Positions 44,935-55,234 are shown, counted from the stretch's first letter. The stretch: DNA of 64,000 bases from Levilactobacillus fuyuanensis (GCF_003946395.1 NZ_RHNZ01000014.1:1-64000); one strand, 5' to 3'. The notes: generated from the letters alone by a model not told the origin. Numbers and translations are program-made.

Positions 44935-45489
44935 GTAAGGCGCTTAGGTTCTGAGCATTAACGAGAATAAGCTCTCTGGTCGGCAGCTGCCGGCCGGGGA
45001 GCTTATTTTTGTTAAGCACAGGAACCTGCCTTACGGAACGCGTTTCGGAAGTTGCCAGTATTGGGATAGTATGGCGAGAGCAAGTCAGATGTACTGAGCA
45101 AATGTAGTCAGTCGGCAGCTGCCGGCTAGGAGCCTTATTTTTGTTAAGCGGAAGAATCTGGCTAGCGGAACGCGTTTTGGAACTTGCCAGAATCGGGATA
45201 ATCAGGCGAGAGCAAATCAGGTGTACTGAACAAATATGGCTAGTAAAATTCCTGCCGGCCGGGGAGCTTATTTTTGTTAAGCGCAGGAACCTGCCTTACG
45301 GAACGCGTTTCGACTAGAGTGTAAGTGAGGGCGGTTAGTCCTTGAGCATTAACGTCAATAAGTGCCAGTTCGGCGGAGCCGAGCCGGCACTTATTGGGGT
45401 TAAGCGGAGGGGACTGCCCGAGGGAACACGTTTCGGAGGTCGCCAGTATTGGGATAATATGGCGAGAGCAAGTCAAATGTACTGAACAA
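44935..45489 (+). repeat. Four imperfect tandem repeat units after rpoC
   Basis: Units begin near 44935, 45106, 45239 and 45320. Shared landmarks recur every 123-133 bp: TTATTTTTGTTAAGC (45003, 45136, 45269; changed in the fourth), GGAACGCGTTTCGG (45036, 45168, 45300, 45423) and GCCAGTATTGGGATA with a following GGCGAGAGCAA (units 1, 2 and 4; lost in unit 3). Units 1 and 4 have full hairpins: AATAAGCTC/GAGCTTATT (44966-45007) and AATAAGTGCC/GGCACTTATT (45357-45395). The first serves as rpoC terminator. No coding frame is seen. Confidence 0.85.
44966..45011 (+). terminator. Terminator of rpoBC (within tandem unit 1)
   Basis: AATAAGCTC pairs with GAGCTTATT around a GC-rich CGGCAGCTGCCG inner palindrome, followed by TTTTTG. 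Confidence 0.85.
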
Positions 45490-45532
45490 GAAACCAGTAG
45501 CCATCCAATGAAGGATAACTACTAGTTTCTTA
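45488..45532. terminator. Bidirectional terminator between converging genes
   Basis: AAGAAACCAGTAG and CTACTAGTTTCTT pair with one mismatch; GGAT/ATCC-type bases extend it. It closes the tandem array and the minus-strand comC operon. Confidence 0.82.
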
Positions 45533-45558
45533 TTGAAGCCAAAAATTCTAAGACAATA

Positions 45559-45744
45559 TTATTCCTTTGTAATGGGTAAGTTAAAAAGAGAATCTGCTTC
45601 ACGTTCCTTAGCAGCCAACCATTGTTGAAAGGCCGGGTCCTGATCTCTTCGGGCCATTTGTTCCTTTTCAACCGTTGTTAAGGCACGTGCTTCGGGTTCA
45701 TCAATAACTAGGACGAGTTTCTGATCATCTTCAGTATTTTTCAT
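45559..45744 (-). CDS. Small acidic protein of unknown function
   Basis: 61 residues, rich in Glu, Asp and Lys (KNTEDDQKLVLVIDEPEARALTT), predicted soluble and helical in its second half. ATG 45744 was chosen because AAAGGAG stands about 9 nt upstream. It overlaps the end of the JAB-domain gene by 14 nt, so it is coupled to it. No homologue is recognised. Confidence 0.65.
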   Translation of the reverse strand: MKNTEDDQKLVLVIDEPEARALTTVEKEQMARRDQDPAFQQWLAAKEREADSLFNLPITKE

Positions 45745-46351
45745 AGCACACGGCTCCTTTTGCATAAACGTAATCGGTGGCACGTAACTTGGCTTCTTGG
45801 TTCGGCCAACCAGCGGCTTTACCGGCAGTATACCAAAAGTTGAATATAGTATCTACCTTAGGCCCTCGAACGGGAATTGAAATGACTTGGACAGAGGCAT
45901 CGTGCCCGATGACAATACTGCATGCGATTGTTGGCTCATTGGCGAGAGTATTTATGTCAGTAATAGAAGGACGCGTGCTGCTTGGATGGTTATGGAGTAA
46001 AATAATTTTGCTTCCGTGATCGAGAATGTTTTGGTATTGTATACTGTTAAATCCAGTGTGAAATGGTGTAACCTGGTCGCAATTTTGAGTAATGACGATA
46101 CCGGTCCGAGCATCTATAGCATAAAGGTCTTCCAATTGTGTGGCGTTTCGATGTTCCAGAATTTTCATAGATGACTGATAGAGCGCTTCTTGAACAGGCC
46201 TAGGCAGAGAAATGTGTCGAAACTTATCATGGTAACCCTTTGCGTTTACTAACTGGCGGTTGATAGTGAAACTGTTGTGAGTAGATATACTTGATACTTT
46301 TGTTGTTTCAGCAGCTAAGTAACTTTCCTCCTTCACGCCACCAGCCACCAC
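45731..46351 (-). CDS. JAB/MPN-domain protein, RadC-like
   Basis: 206 residues. The JAMM metal motif is present as LLHNHPSSTRPSITD (His120, His122, Asp132), as in RadC-like proteins, but the usual N-terminal helix-hairpin-helix of RadC is missing. Metal-dependent peptidase or structural roles are possible; function unproven. The start is unclear: GTG 46351 or GTG 46339 are in frame, but the good AAGGAGG nearby has no start codon after it. The frame overlaps the prepilin peptidase end by 19 nt. Confidence 0.7.
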   Translation of the reverse strand: MVAGGVKEESYLAAETTKVSSISTHNSFTINRQLVNAKGYHDKFRHISLPRPVQEALYQSSMKILEHRNATQLEDLYAIDARTGIVITQNCDQVTPFHTGFNSIQYQNILDHGSKIILLHNHPSSTRPSITDINTLANEPTIACSIVIGHDASVQVISIPVRGPKVDTIFNFWYTAGKAAGWPNQEAKLRATDYVYAKGAVCYEKY

Positions 46352-46992
46352 CCAACCGCGCTGACCACCAAATCAGGCAGAAAAGCAATCCTTCCACCAA
46401 CACGTGCTCGCCAAAGCCCTAGCAAGCACGCCACCACCAGCCAATGGGCAGTTGCGGTCACGCCCCGCAGTAAACCATAGCTGACCATCATTTCCAGGTC
46501 GCCGTCACCAATGACTGGGTGGCGCCAGCGTGGCCAGAGTAGATGAATGGCTAACAAGCAGGCGCAGCCAAGCAGCCAGACAAGAGGGGAGTGGTGCCAA
46601 AGTGAGAAACCAGTCGCCAGCCAACTCACCCAGCCGGGAAAGGTTTGCGTTTGCCAATCGCATAGGGCGGCGAATCCCCAGAGGGCAAGCCATAGAACAA
46701 TTAGAAAGCTGGTCCAATCAGTTACGGTGGTCGCTAATAACCCGGCAGTAACTTCCACGATGAGGGTAACCGCTGGAATCGTTCCACCACAGGTCTGACA
46801 TTTCCCCCGAAGTAAGGTGTAGCTTAGAACTGGCACCAGTTGCCAATAGGTGAGGGGTGTCTGACAGGTATCACAGTGTGAAGCAGGGAACAGGTAGGAG
46901 TCGCCGGTGACATAGCGACTAGCCATGGCAACCAGTAGAGATCCTGTACAGCTACCATATATAAATAGAATAATTATCAGCATTATTTTCAC
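46333..46992 (-). CDS. comC: Prepilin peptidase, ComC type (A24 family)
   Basis: 219 residues, polytopic membrane protein. It cleaves and methylates type IV pilin-like precursors such as ComGC in DNA uptake. The zinc-type cysteine pairs CDTC (40-43) and CQTC (65-68) and the two catalytic aspartates (Asp112 in CDWQTQTFP and Asp165 in GDGD) are all present, so it should be active. First gene of a minus-strand operon with the JAB protein and the 61-residue protein. Other competence genes are not in this window. Confidence 0.88.
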   Translation of the reverse strand: MKIMLIIILFIYGSCTGSLLVAMASRYVTGDSYLFPASHCDTCQTPLTYWQLVPVLSYTLLRGKCQTCGGTIPAVTLIVEVTAGLLATTVTDWTSFLIVLWLALWGFAALCDWQTQTFPGWVSWLATGFSLWHHSPLVWLLGCACLLAIHLLWPRWRHPVIGDGDLEMMVSYGLLRGVTATAHWLVVACLLGLWRARVGGRIAFLPDLVVSAVGWWLVA

Positions 46993-47055
46993 CCCTATAC
47001 TCTATAACTACGTAAAAGAAGGCGAAATATTTGTGGGGAAAGCCAGAAACCTTCA

Positions 47056-47257
47056 TTGACATGTGTTTTCTGGCGTGGTATTCTATTAAAGGTGCTTTTC
47101 GCAGACAGGTCTCGGGTAATCATTACCGGACATGCTGACTGACGGCGGGAGAGACACTTCAATTGAACCCGCGTCCGAGTGGCTTTTTTCTTTAAGGGAA
47201 AATGAACCACCTGGATGTGTGGACTAAACTCAAGAATAGGAAAGGAGGACTATTTAG
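47056..47257 (+). promoter_or_regulatory. Promoter and structured leader of the str operon
   Basis: TTGACA (47056-47061), spacer 17, TATTCT (47079-47084). The roughly 160-nt leader can form GACGGCGGG/CCCGCGTC and, alternatively, AGACACT (47152-47158) with AGTGGCT (47178-47184) followed by a run of T, a terminator-like end. This is compatible with attenuation or ribosomal-protein feedback. Confidence 0.7.
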
Positions 47258-47671
47258 ATGCCTACTATTAACCAATTGGTGCGTAAAGGTCGTAAATCTA
47301 AAAGTTCTAAATCAGATGCCCCAGCTTTAAACTTCGGGTATAACAGTTTCAAAAAAGCTCAAGTTAAGAATCCAGCTCCACAAAAGCGTGGGGTTGCTAC
47401 TCGTGTCGGTACCATGACACCAAAGAAGCCTAACTCAGCTTTACGGAAATATGCACGTGTACGGTTATCAAACTTAATTGAAGTGACTGCTTACATTCCT
47501 GGTATCGGTCATAACCTTCAAGAACATAGTGTTGTTTTGATCCGTGGTGGCCGGGTAAAGGATTTACCTGGGGTTCGTTACCACATTATCCGTGGTGCGC
47601 TCGATACTGCCGGTGTTACTGACCGTCGTCAAAGTCGGTCCAAGTACGGTACTAAGAAGCCTAAGGACTAA
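47258..47671 (+). CDS. rpsL: 30S ribosomal protein S12
   Basis: 137 residues. Decoding-centre protein with the conserved [17 protein letters not shown] loop, lysines unchanged at the streptomycin-linked positions, and [24 protein letters not shown] precedes the ATG. First gene of the rpsL-rpsG-fusA operon. Confidence 0.98.
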   Translation: MPTINQLVRKGRKSKSSKSDAPALNFGYNSFKKAQVKNPAPQKRGVATRVGTMTPKKPNSALRKYARVRLSNLIEVTAYIPGIGHNLQEHSVVLIRGGRVKDLPGVRYHIIRGALDTAGVTDRRQSRSKYGTKKPKD

Positions 47672-47743
47672 GATGACTTATTAGACTGACTTGCACGGTT
47701 GCCGTCAAGCAGTCTGAAACAACATTCGAGGAGGATATTAACA

Positions 47744-48214
47744 ATGCCTAGAAAAGGAAACGTACAAAAGCGTGAAGTCCTTCCTGATCCAATTTACAAC
47801 TCAAAGTTGGTTACTCGTTTGATTAACCACACGATGATGGATGGGAAACGTGGGACTTCCACAAAAATTATTTATGGTGCCTTCGACATCATTAAGAACG
47901 AAACTGGTAACGATCCAGTTGAAGTCTTTGAAGAAGCAATGAAGAACGTTATGCCAGTCTTGGAAGTTAAGGCTCGGCGTGTTGGTGGGTCAAACTACCA
48001 AGTTCCAATCGAAGTTCGTCCAGATCGTCGGACCACTTTAGGTCTGCGTTGGATGGTTCAATACTCCCGTTTACGTGGCGAACACACCATGGTTGAACGC
48101 TTAGCGCGTGAAATCATGGACGCTGCTAACAACACGGGTGCAGCTGTTAAGAAGCGTGAAGATACGCACCGTATGGCTGATGCCAACCGTGCCTTCGCAC
48201 ACTACCGTTGGTAA
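47744..48214 (+). CDS. rpsG: 30S ribosomal protein S7
   Basis: 156 residues, binds the 16S rRNA 3' domain and starts head assembly. [19 protein letters not shown] is the normal start; the earlier in-frame ATG lacks a ribosome site, while GAGGAGG lies 8 nt before ATG 47744. The [15 protein letters not shown] motif is conserved. Confidence 0.98.
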   Translation: MPRKGNVQKREVLPDPIYNSKLVTRLINHTMMDGKRGTSTKIIYGAFDIIKNETGNDPVEVFEEAMKNVMPVLEVKARRVGGSNYQVPIEVRPDRRTTLGLRWMVQYSRLRGEHTMVERLAREIMDAANNTGAAVKKREDTHRMADANRAFAHYRW

Positions 48215-48223
48215 AAAGCAGCT

Positions 48224-48404
48224 ATTGCGCTGCATTGCCAGCAGTGTGATAAAATGTTAGAGCGGAGTGTTGCATAGCACCTTCGTCTCTAGCTTAAGGG
48301 ATCTTCCCTTAATCGAGAGGTGGCTACTTAATCAGTGTGATGATAGTAGCCACCTTTTGGCACAATCAACCTATGATCAAATTGAGAGGAGTTACACATT
48401 AATC
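48224..48404 (+). promoter_or_regulatory. Internal promoter and hairpins before fusA
   Basis: A possible promoter (TTGCGC 48224-48229, GATAAA 17 bp on) is followed by a TTAAGGG/CCCTTAA hairpin (48294-48312) nested in CTCT/AGAG, and a terminator-like GGTGGCTACT/AGTAGCCACC stem with TTTT (48319-48358). fusA can thus be attenuated apart from rpsL-rpsG. Confidence 0.65.
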
Positions 48405-50504
48405 ATGGCTAATACTCGTGAATTTCCGCTTGAGAAGACTCGTAACATTGGTATCATGGCTCATATTGATGCCGGTAAGACGACGACTACTGAGCGTATC
48501 CTGTATTATACTGGTAAAATCCACAAGATTGGTGAAACCCATGATGGGGCTTCACAAATGGACTGGATGGAACAAGAACAAGAACGGGGTATTACGATTA
48601 CTTCCGCCGCTACGACTGCGGAATGGAAAGAACACCGGATCAACATCATTGACACCCCAGGACACGTGGACTTCACTGTTGAAGTTGAACGTTCCCTGCG
48701 TGTGCTTGATGGTGCCGTTACCGTCTTAGATGGTCAAGCCGGGGTTGAACCTCAAACTGAAACTGTTTGGCGTCAAGCCTCAGACTTCGATGTTCCCCGT
48801 ATCGTTTTCGTTAACAAGATGGATAAGCTGGGTGCCGACTTCGACTTCTCAGTAAACTCTATCCACGACCGTCTTCAAGCCAACGCCGTTGCTTTGCAAA
48901 TGGCTATCGGTGCTGAAGATGACTTCAGTGGTGTTGTTGACTTAATCGAAATGAAAGCCTACGTTTACGACAAGGATGAATTGGGTTCCTCATGGGACAC
49001 TGTTGACATTCCTGCCGACATGCTTGAAGAAGCAAAGAAGCGTCATGAAGGCATCATCGAAAGCGTCGCTGACGTTGATGATGAAATCATGGAAAAGTAC
49101 CTCGAAGGTGAAGAAATCACCAAAGAGGAATTAAAGGCTGCTATCCGTCGTGCCACTTTACGTTTGGACATGTTCCCTGTCTTTGCTGGTTCTGCCTTCA
49201 AAGATAAGGGTGTTCAGATGTTGATGGATGCCGTTGTGGACTACTTACCATCTCCATTGGATGTTAAGCCTTACAACGCCACTGTTCCTGACACTGACGA
49301 AGCCGTTACTTTACGTGCTAACGATGACGATCCATTCGCTGCCTTGGCATTCAAGGTTGCTACCGACCCATTCGTTGGTCGTTTGACTTACATCCGGGTT
49401 TACTCCGGTACTCTGGAATCTGGTTCTTACGTACTTAACGCTACGAAGGACAAGCGTGAACGTGTTGGTCGTTTGCTGCAAATGCATTCAAATCACCGTC
49501 AAGAAATTCCAGAAGTCTTCTCCGGTGATATTGCCGGGGCCATTGGTTTGAAGAACACCACTACTGGTGACTCTTTGACTGACCCTGATCACCCATTACA
49601 TTTGGAATCAATGAACTTCCCAGATCCTGTGATCCAGGTTGCCGTTGAACCAAAGACGAAGGCTGACCAAGATAAGATGAACAACGCCTTACAAAAACTT
49701 TCTGAAGAAGACCCAACTTTCAAGGCTGAAACTAACCCTGAAACTGGTGAAACTCTGATTGCTGGGATGGGTGAACTTCACTTGGATATCATCATCGACC
49801 GGATGAAGCGTGAATTCAAGGTTGAAGCTAACATTGGTGCCCCTCAAGTTGCCTACCGTGAAGCCTTCACGAAGTCAACTAAGGTCCAAGGTAAGTTCGT
49901 TCGTCAATCTGGTGGTAAAGGTCAATATGGTGACGTTTGGATCGAATTCACCCCTAACGAACGTGGTAAGGGTTACGAATTCGAAGACGCTATCGTTGGT
50001 GGGGTTGTTCCTCGTGAATTTATCCCTTCAGTTGACCAAGGTCTGCAAGAAGCCATGGCAAACGGTGTGTTAGCCGGTTACCCATTGGTTGATGTTAAGG
50101 CCAAGTTATACGATGGTAGTTACCATGAAGTCGATTCTAGTGAAGCAGCCTTCAAGGTTGCTGCATCATTGGCTTTACGTAAGGCCGTCCAAAGTGCTGG
50201 TCCTGTTATCCTTGAACCAATCATGAAGGTTGATATCTTGGTACCAGAAGACTACATGGGTGATATCATGGGTCAAGTTACCGCACGTCGTGGTAAGGTT
50301 GATGGTATGGAAGCTCGTGGGAACGCACAAATGATTCACTCTTACGTTCCGTTATCCGAAATGTTCGGGTACGCTACGACGTTACGTTCTGCATCACAAG
50401 GTCGTGGTACCTTTACCATGACGTTTGATCACTACGAACCAACGCCAAAGAGTGTTCAAGCTGATATTATCAAGAAGAATGGCGGTACTCCAGTCGAAGA
50501 CTAG
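48405..50504 (+). CDS. fusA: Elongation factor G
   Basis: 699 residues. GTPase for ribosomal translocation and, with RRF, recycling. G1 AHIDAGKTT near residues 18-26, G2/G3 [10 protein letters not shown] and DTPGHVDF, G4 NKMDKLGAD, then domains II-V. ATG 48405 was chosen because GAGAGGAG lies upstream and the protein begins [16 protein letters not shown]; the longer frame runs through the leader hairpins. A terminator follows. Confidence 0.98.
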   Translation: MANTREFPLEKTRNIGIMAHIDAGKTTTTERILYYTGKIHKIGETHDGASQMDWMEQEQERGITITSAATTAEWKEHRINIIDTPGHVDFTVEVERSLRVLDGAVTVLDGQAGVEPQTETVWRQASDFDVPRIVFVNKMDKLGADFDFSVNSIHDRLQANAVALQMAIGAEDDFSGVVDLIEMKAYVYDKDELGSSWDTVDIPADMLEEAKKRHEGIIESVADVDDEIMEKYLEGEEITKEELKAAIRRATLRLDMFPVFAGSAFKDKGVQMLMDAVVDYLPSPLDVKPYNATVPDTDEAVTLRANDDDPFAALAFKVATDPFVGRLTYIRVYSGTLESGSYVLNATKDKRERVGRLLQMHSNHRQEIPEVFSGDIAGAIGLKNTTTGDSLTDPDHPLHLESMNFPDPVIQVAVEPKTKADQDKMNNALQKLSEEDPTFKAETNPETGETLIAGMGELHLDIIIDRMKREFKVEANIGAPQVAYREAFTKSTKVQGKFVRQSGGKGQYGDVWIEFTPNERGKGYEFEDAIVGGVVPREFIPSVDQGLQEAMANGVLAGYPLVDVKAKLYDGSYHEVDSSEAAFKVAASLALRKAVQSAGPVILEPIMKVDILVPEDYMGDIMGQVTARRGKVDGMEARGNAQMIHSYVPLSEMFGYATTLRSASQGRGTFTMTFDHYEPTPKSVQADIIKKNGGTPVED

Positions 50505-50525
50505 AGTCTGGTTGTTCTCTAAAAT

Positions 50526-50562
50526 GAAGCGTCTCGCCGTTATGGTGAGACGCTTTTTTTTA
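50526..50562 (+). terminator. Terminator of the str operon
   Basis: AAGCGTCTC and GAGACGCTT pair around a CGCC-type loop, followed by TTTTTTTT. Confidence 0.92.
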
Positions 50563-50702
50563 CGCAATTACCTTCCTTGATGGGGCACTGGCATGGGAGA
50601 CCAGCAGGACTTAGAGCCTGCTCAAAAGGCCGACCTGACAGAATGTGGTGCTTTGCGTTATAATAATCTCTGTGCGTTTGAAGCTAAGTAGGAGAGTGAG
50701 TT

Positions 50703-52031
50703 ATGGAAGAGTTGTTTGAGCGGGCGTCGATTCCGCGAGCTTACTTTAAGCTCGCATTGCCCGTTGTGTTAAGCATGGTGGCCAGCATGATTTACAATCT
50801 GGCTGATACCTTCTTCGTTTCCCAGACGCAGAACACGAATTTAGTGGCGGGGGTCGCGCTGTGTACGCCGTTGTTTTCTTTCCTGATTGCGATTGGGGAT
50901 ATCTTTGGTCTTGGTGGTAGCTCACTGATTTCACGATTGCTAGGGGAGAAAGCTTATGCCACTGGGAGTCGCGTCAGTAGCTTCTGCCTGTATGGGGCAG
51001 TTGTTCTCGGACTGGTGACGACAGTCGTCCTTCTGGGATTTAGTCGGCCGATCTTACACCTGCTGGGAGCGACAGCGGCAACCTATCCCTACGCTGAACA
51101 GTTCTACCGCATCATGGCGATTGGGGCAATGCCAATCATTGTCTCGATTGTTCCGGGTAATCTGATTCGGACCGAGGGGTTTGCCACGCAGTCGATGGTC
51201 GGTACCATGGTGGGAACCGTGATCACAATCATCTTAGATCCGTTACTGATCTTTCCGATGGGGTTAGGCGCTGCTGGTGCGGCTCTAGCCACGGTGATTG
51301 GTTATACAGTCTCGGCTGGACTCCTGGTGTACCTGACAAAGCGTTATTGCCAGGTGATTTCAATCGATGTCAAGCTCAGTAGGATTGACAGTCAGTTGAT
51401 CCGTCAGGTCCTGTTCATTGGGATTCCGGGGTCAATTACGAATCTCATGCAGGCGTTTGGGACGGCAGTCTTGAATCGTTACCTGGTTGACTACGGTGCA
51501 ACCAGGGTGGCGGCGATGGGAATTGTCCTAAAGGTCTATATGATCATCATGCTAGTGATGGTGGGCTTTGCCTTTGGGGCACAGCCGCTGATTGGCTATA
51601 CGTTTGGTGCGAAGAACCAGAAGCGCTTCAAGAAGATTCTCCGCTTTGACTTGATGGTGGAGGTCGTCTATGCACTGGTTTTTGCGGTAATCCTTATGAT
51701 ATTTGCGCCACAGATTATTGGACTATTCCTACATAATCCAGCGGTCATCAGTGCTGGGACGTATATGCTACGCGTCTTCCTGGTAACGACGCCGTTTGTG
51801 GGGGCCGTTCTCGTCTACACAACGGTCTTTCAAAGTACTGGAAAGGCTAGTGGGGCCTTTATCATGTCGATTGCGCGGCAAGGGGTTGTGTTCTATCTGA
51901 TGATTGTGCTGGGTGCCCACTTTCTGGGGTACCACGGGATCATCTGGGCACAGCCGGCTGCTGATGTACTGACGTGCTTGATTGGTTGGTTACTGGCAAG
52001 ATTGCTATTTAATAGGAAGAAGTCGGCTTAA
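50703..52031 (+). CDS. MATE-family multidrug exporter
   Basis: 442 residues with 12 spans, exporting cationic drugs or other compounds with Na+ or H+. The two-fold repeat is visible (ALPVVLSMVASMIYNLADTFFVS; FIGIPGSITNLMQAFGTAVLNR). GAGAGTGAG is the ribosome site; a TATAAT (50660-50665) with CTGACA 18 bp upstream is its likely promoter. Substrate unknown. It stands alone between the str and S10 operons, on the same strand. Confidence 0.88.
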   Translation: MEELFERASIPRAYFKLALPVVLSMVASMIYNLADTFFVSQTQNTNLVAGVALCTPLFSFLIAIGDIFGLGGSSLISRLLGEKAYATGSRVSSFCLYGAVVLGLVTTVVLLGFSRPILHLLGATAATYPYAEQFYRIMAIGAMPIIVSIVPGNLIRTEGFATQSMVGTMVGTVITIILDPLLIFPMGLGAAGAALATVIGYTVSAGLLVYLTKRYCQVISIDVKLSRIDSQLIRQVLFIGIPGSITNLMQAFGTAVLNRYLVDYGATRVAAMGIVLKVYMIIMLVMVGFAFGAQPLIGYTFGAKNQKRFKKILRFDLMVEVVYALVFAVILMIFAPQIIGLFLHNPAVISAGTYMLRVFLVTTPFVGAVLVYTTVFQSTGKASGAFIMSIARQGVVFYLMIVLGAHFLGYHGIIWAQPAADVLTCLIGWLLARLLFNRKKSA

Positions 52032-52429
52032 TTATGTGACTGTAGTGGTCGTGAGAGACTGTGACCAGTGCAGTGAGCGGTTATTGAGTCGGCTCACGGA
52101 TTGAACAGGTCAGCCTAGCCAGATACTGTTAAAATTAAGTCTGATTTGGGATAAATATATTTATGCTGAATTGATCTGTGTCAAATTGGTCAGCGATTTC
52201 ACAAAAAAGATTGACTAATTCTGTTAAAACCCTTGTCAGACGGCGTTTTATTTAGTATGATAGTCAAGTGCTGTAAATCCGAGGGTATTTTACTACCCCC
52301 GGGGGAGAGCTCAAAGTTTAAGCGATGATGTGGGAGATTGCGACACACCCGGCCGCTTTGCCATGAGGGTGTGGCGGGAATTTCCACGGAGTTAGTCTTA
52401 TTTTTAAAATAGACGAAGGAGGGAACACA
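52032..52429 (+). promoter_or_regulatory. Promoter and structured leader of the S10 operon
   Basis: TTGTCA (52233-52238), spacer 17, TATGAT (52256-52261). The leader of about 160 nt holds GGGTA/TACCC and a larger nested structure: GTGGGAGATT paired with AATTTCCAC, enclosing ACACCC/GGGTGT (about 52330-52395). It may be a ribosomal-protein binding site, by analogy with L4 control of S10 operons. The first 200 bp show no gene and no clear terminator for the MATE gene. Confidence 0.7.
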
Positions 52430-52738
52430 ATGGCAAAACAAAAAATTCGGATTCGGTTGAAGGCTTACGAACATCGTATCCTCGACCAATCAGCGGACAA
52501 GATCGTTGAAACAGCTAAGAGAACTGGTGCCACTATCTCTGGTCCAATTCCATTACCAACTGAACGGACGATCTACACCGTATTACGTTCACCACATAAG
52601 TTTAAGGACTCACGTGAACAATTCGAAATGCGGACGCACAAGCGTTTGATTGATATCGTTAACCCAACGCCAAAGACAGTTGACTCATTAATGAAGCTCG
52701 ACTTGCCTAGCGGTGTTGACATCGAAATCAAGTTATAA
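52430..52738 (+). CDS. rpsJ: 30S ribosomal protein S10
   Basis: 102 residues, 30S head protein also used in antitermination (NusE). [30 protein letters not shown] is the typical start. GAGGGAAC precedes the ATG. First gene of the S10 operon. Confidence 0.98.
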   Translation: MAKQKIRIRLKAYEHRILDQSADKIVETAKRTGATISGPIPLPTERTIYTVLRSPHKFKDSREQFEMRTHKRLIDIVNPTPKTVDSLMKLDLPSGVDIEIKL

Positions 52739-52776
52739 TTTTTCAAAATAAATACAATATAATCGGAGGTGTACTC

Positions 52777-53427
52777 ATGACCACAAAAGGAATCTTAGGG
52801 AAAAAGGTCGGGATGACGCAAGTCTTCACTGATGCTGGCGAATTAATCCCCGTTACTGTTGTCGAAGCAACCCCAAACGTAGTGTTGCAAGTTAAGACGA
52901 TGGAAAACGACGGTTACGATGCCATTCAACTTGGTTACCAAGACAAGCGTGAAGTACTCAGCAACAAGCCCGAACAAGGTCATGTAGCAAAAGCAAACAC
53001 GACTCCTAAGCGCTTCATTCGTGAATTCAGAGATGTTGAGCTGGGAGATTACAAGGTAGCAGACGAAGTTAAAGTTGATACCTTCCAAGCAGGAGACATC
53101 GTTGATGTCACTGGTGTCACTAAAGGTCATGGATACCAAGGTAACATTCATAAAGATGGTCAAAGCCGTGGCCCTATGGCCCATGGTTCTCGTTACCACC
53201 GTCGTCCAGGTTCTCTGGGTGCTATCATCAACCGGGTTTTCCCTGGCATGAAGCTTCCAGGTCGGATGGGTAACAAGCAAGTTACTATCCAAAACCTTGT
53301 GATCGTTAAGGCTGACGTTGATAACAACGTTCTGTTGATTAAGGGCAATGTGCCTGGTGCCAACAAGTCACTCGTTACTGTTAAGAGTGCTGTTCGCCCA
53401 CCACGCCCAAAGCATTCTGAAAACTAA
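52777..53427 (+). CDS. rplC: 50S ribosomal protein L3
   Basis: 216 residues, binds 23S rRNA near the peptidyl-transferase centre. [28 protein letters not shown] and [28 protein letters not shown] are conserved. CGGAGGTG lies 9 nt before the ATG. The W-loop stretch is normal. Confidence 0.98.
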   Translation: MTTKGILGKKVGMTQVFTDAGELIPVTVVEATPNVVLQVKTMENDGYDAIQLGYQDKREVLSNKPEQGHVAKANTTPKRFIREFRDVELGDYKVADEVKVDTFQAGDIVDVTGVTKGHGYQGNIHKDGQSRGPMAHGSRYHRRPGSLGAIINRVFPGMKLPGRMGNKQVTIQNLVIVKADVDNNVLLIKGNVPGANKSLVTVKSAVRPPRPKHSEN

Positions 53428-53448
53428 TTAGGAAGGGAGGATAATTAA

Positions 53449-54072
53449 ATGACAAGCGTAGCATTATACAAACAAGATGGTAGCCAAAACGGCGACGTTA
53501 CCTTGAATGCCGATATCTTCGGTGTTGAACCTAACGAAAGCGTCGTATTCGACACAATTTTGATGCAACGGGCATCTCTTCGCCAAGGAACTCACGCCGT
53601 TAAAAACCGGAGTGCCGTTCGTGGTGGTGGGAAGAAGCCATGGCGTCAAAAGGGTACTGGTCGGGCACGTCAAGGTTCAATCCGTTCACCACAATGGGTT
53701 GGCGGTGGTGTGGTCTTTGGCCCTACCCCTCGTTCTTACAGTTACCACCTTCCTAAGAAGGTCGGCCGTTTAGCATTGAAGTCTGTTCTTTCACAAAAGG
53801 TTCTCGATGATAGCTTCGTCGTAGTTGACGGGTTAGCATTTGATGCTCCTAAGACGAAAGAATTTGCTTCTGTGCTTGCTGGTTTGAATGTCACGACTAA
53901 GACGTTAGTTGTTCTTGAAGACGACAACGTTACTGCTGCTTTAGCAGCCCGCAACTTAGCCAACGTTAAGGTTATTCCTGCCAAGAGCTTGAATGTCCTC
54001 GACATTGCTGATGCTGATAAGTTAGTGATCACGCAACCAGCTCTTTCTCAAGTAGAGGAGGTGCTCGCATAA
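53449..54072 (+). CDS. rplD: 50S ribosomal protein L4
   Basis: 207 residues. The extended loop near the exit tunnel carries [23 protein letters not shown]. In E. coli L4 also represses the S10 operon. Its stop codon shares one base with the rplW start (54072), so translation is coupled. Confidence 0.98.
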   Translation: MTSVALYKQDGSQNGDVTLNADIFGVEPNESVVFDTILMQRASLRQGTHAVKNRSAVRGGGKKPWRQKGTGRARQGSIRSPQWVGGGVVFGPTPRSYSYHLPKKVGRLALKSVLSQKVLDDSFVVVDGLAFDAPKTKEFASVLAGLNVTTKTLVVLEDDNVTAALAARNLANVKVIPAKSLNVLDIADADKLVITQPALSQVEEVLA

Positions 54073-54359
54073 TGGAAGCACGTGACATTATTTTACGTCC
54101 AGTTGTTACTGAAGCCTCAATGGCAACTATGGATGACAAGCGTTACACGTTCGACGTTGATGTACGAGCAACTAAGACTCAAGTCAAGCATGCTATTGAA
54201 GACATCTTTGACGTTAAGGTTGTTAAAGTCAACATCATGAACTTGAAAGGTAAGAAGAAGCGTCAAGGTCGTTACGAAGGCTACACTAAGAAGCGTCGTA
54301 AGGCAATTGTCAGCTTATCTGCCGACTCAAAAGAAATCAAGTTATTCAACGAAGAATAA
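54072..54359 (+). CDS. rplW: 50S ribosomal protein L23
   Basis: 95 residues at the tunnel exit, docking trigger factor and [29 protein letters not shown] and the [18 protein letters not shown] end are conserved. GAGGAGGTG within the end of rplD is its ribosome site. Confidence 0.98.
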   Translation: MEARDIILRPVVTEASMATMDDKRYTFDVDVRATKTQVKHAIEDIFDVKVVKVNIMNLKGKKKRQGRYEGYTKKRRKAIVSLSADSKEIKLFNEE

Positions 54360-54385
54360 AATCTCAGATATAGGAGGGAAATAAC

Positions 54386-55234
54386 GTGGCGATTAAGAAA
54401 TACAAACCAACAAGCAATGGTCGTCGTAACATGACGAGCTTGGTTTACAAAGACGTCATCACTAAGACGACTCCTGAAAAGTCATTGCTTGATTCACAAA
54501 GCCATACTGCCGGCCGTAACAACGCTGGTAAGATGACTGTCCGTCATCGTGGCGGTGGTAACAAGCGTCAATACCGGATCATCGACTTCAAGCGTATTAA
54601 GGATGATGTTCCTGCAACTGTTAAGGCTATCGAATACGATCCTAACCGGACTGCTAACATTGCCTTATTAGTATATGCTGACGGTATCAAGTCATACATC
54701 ATTGCTCCTAAGGGCTTAAAGGTTGGCGACAAGGTTCAATCTGGTCCAGAAGCTGATATCAAGACTGGTAACGCTTTGCCATTAGCTAACATTCCATTCG
54801 GTACTGTTATTCACAACATCGAATTGAAGCCAGGTAAGGGTGGCCAATTGGTCCGTTCTGCTGGGACTTCAGCACAATTGTTAGGTAAAGCTAACGATGA
54901 CAAGTACGTGTTAGTTCGGTTATCATCCGGTGAAGTTCGGATGGTTCTGAAGGTTAATCGTGCTACTATCGGTGCCGTAGGTAACGAAGAACATGAACTG
55001 GTTAACGTTGGTAAAGCCGGCCGTACTCGTTGGGCTGGTCAACGTCCTCACGTTCGTGGTTCAGTTATGAACCCTAACGATCACCCACATGGTGGTGGTG
55101 AAGGTAAAGCACCTGTTGGTTTACCATCTCCTCTTTCTCCATGGGGTAAGAAGACTGTTGGTAAGAAGACGCGTTCTAAGAAGAACAAGAGCAACAAGTT
55201 CATCGTTCGTCGTCGTAAAGGTTCTAAGATGTAA
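54386..55234 (+). CDS. rplB: 50S ribosomal protein L2
   Basis: 282 residues, needed for subunit joining and peptidyl transfer. The GTG start follows [32 protein letters not shown] and the C-terminal [18 protein letters not shown] with the catalytic-region histidine are intact. A 78-bp gap with a short GATTATTCGG-type hairpin follows before rpsS. Confidence 0.98.
   Translation: MAIKKYKPTSNGRRNMTSLVYKDVITKTTPEKSLLDSQSHTAGRNNAGKMTVRHRGGGNKRQYRIIDFKRIKDDVPATVKAIEYDPNRTANIALLVYADGIKSYIIAPKGLKVGDKVQSGPEADIKTGNALPLANIPFGTVIHNIELKPGKGGQLVRSAGTSAQLLGKANDDKYVLVRLSSGEVRMVLKVNRATIGAVGNEEHELVNVGKAGRTRWAGQRPHVRGSVMNPNDHPHGGGEGKAPVGLPSPLSPWGKKTVGKKTRSKKNKSNKFIVRRRKGSKM

Noticed and set aside
44935-45489. 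Tandem units read as a CRISPR array
   Set aside because: Units are 123-170 bp, imperfect and without short identical repeats and unique spacers; no cas genes.
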